Positions 5,540-5,611 of a DNA stretch of 5,611 nt are shown in pieces. Under the pieces are notes generated by a model. The model had not been told where the DNA came from and did no database searches. It worked only from the letters and a program-made list of their open reading frames with translations. Position 1 is the first letter of the stretch. The number at the start of each line of letters is the position of its first letter. The translations under genes and the position numbers were made by a program. The stretch is from Parcubacteria group bacterium CG11_big_fil_rev_8_21_14_0_20_39_14 (lineage in GTDB: Bacteria; Patescibacteriota; Minisyncoccia; Minisyncoccales; GCA-002787255), in NCBI GenBank assembly GCA_002787255.1, contig PCWD01000039.1, forward strand, positions 23,043 through 28,653. The letters run 5' to 3'.

Positions 5540-5565
5540 AAAAAAATTATTAATAATTTTTTTTT
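5540..5565 (+). terminator. A/T-only palindrome with T run, possible rel terminator
   Basis: Bases 5540-5563 form a perfect 24-nt palindrome: seven A, then ttattaataa, then seven T, with two more T following to give a run of nine. Read on the plus strand this is a hairpin ending in a U tract, about 100 nt after the rel stop. It is the only terminator-like element after rel in the window. The stem contains no G-C pair, so its strength is uncertain. Being symmetrical, it could also act for a gene entering from the right on the minus strand. Confidence 0.45.
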
Positions 5566-5611
5566 CAAATTCTGATTAACTTCCCATTACCTATATTCCA
5601 TTTTCTTTTAG
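5566..5611. other. Non-coding tail, nothing recognised
   Basis: This final AT-rich stretch holds no open frame of any length on either strand, no RNA gene and no clear repeat. Together with 5442-5565 it makes a 170-nt gene-free end to the window; the next gene lies outside. Confidence 0.5.

Overview
The window is AT-rich and gene-dense. It holds three complete protein genes in the order topA (+), a queuosine-salvage hydrolase gene (-), rel (+), bracketed by two copies of a degenerate AT-rich intergenic repeat in opposite orientations. The A-rich, lysine-heavy coding style, the short gaps, the weak or absent ribosome binding sites and the intergenic repeats built from 'ttagacatt / gatttagga / agtcattt' words suggest a Candidate Phyla Radiation bacterium (Patescibacteria, perhaps Parcubacteria or a relative). 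That placement is an inference from style, as there is no rRNA or marker phylogeny here. TGA acts as a normal stop for the minus-strand gene, which argues against the TGA=Gly code of Gracilibacteria and Absconditabacteria.

Layout: 1-66 is repeat copy A. 74-2107 (+) encodes DNA topoisomerase I with all catalytic motifs and two C-terminal zinc ribbons. 2108-2193 is the gap between convergent genes and carries a two-way hairpin terminator. 2194-3165 (-) encodes a full-length member of the Q-salvage family (DUF2419; QNG1, human C9orf64). 3166-3299 is the gap between divergent genes and carries a good candidate promoter for rel. 3300-5441 (+) encodes a long Rel/SpoT-type (p)ppGpp synthetase/hydrolase with HD, synthetase, TGS, zinc-finger and ACT domains. 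5442-5611 has no gene: it holds repeat copy B, a GC-richer patch and a long A/T-only palindrome that may end rel transcription.

The three genes do not form an operon, because the middle one faces the other way and is separated by a terminator on one side and a promoter region on the other. topA controls supercoiling and rel controls the stringent response; both are core housekeeping genes. The most noteworthy gene is the middle one. QNG1-type enzymes release queuine from queuosine 5'-monophosphate and are known mainly from eukaryotes and scattered bacteria. In a reduced, probably host-dependent bacterium, the gene points to recovery of a tRNA-modification base from scavenged nucleotides rather than de novo queuosine synthesis.
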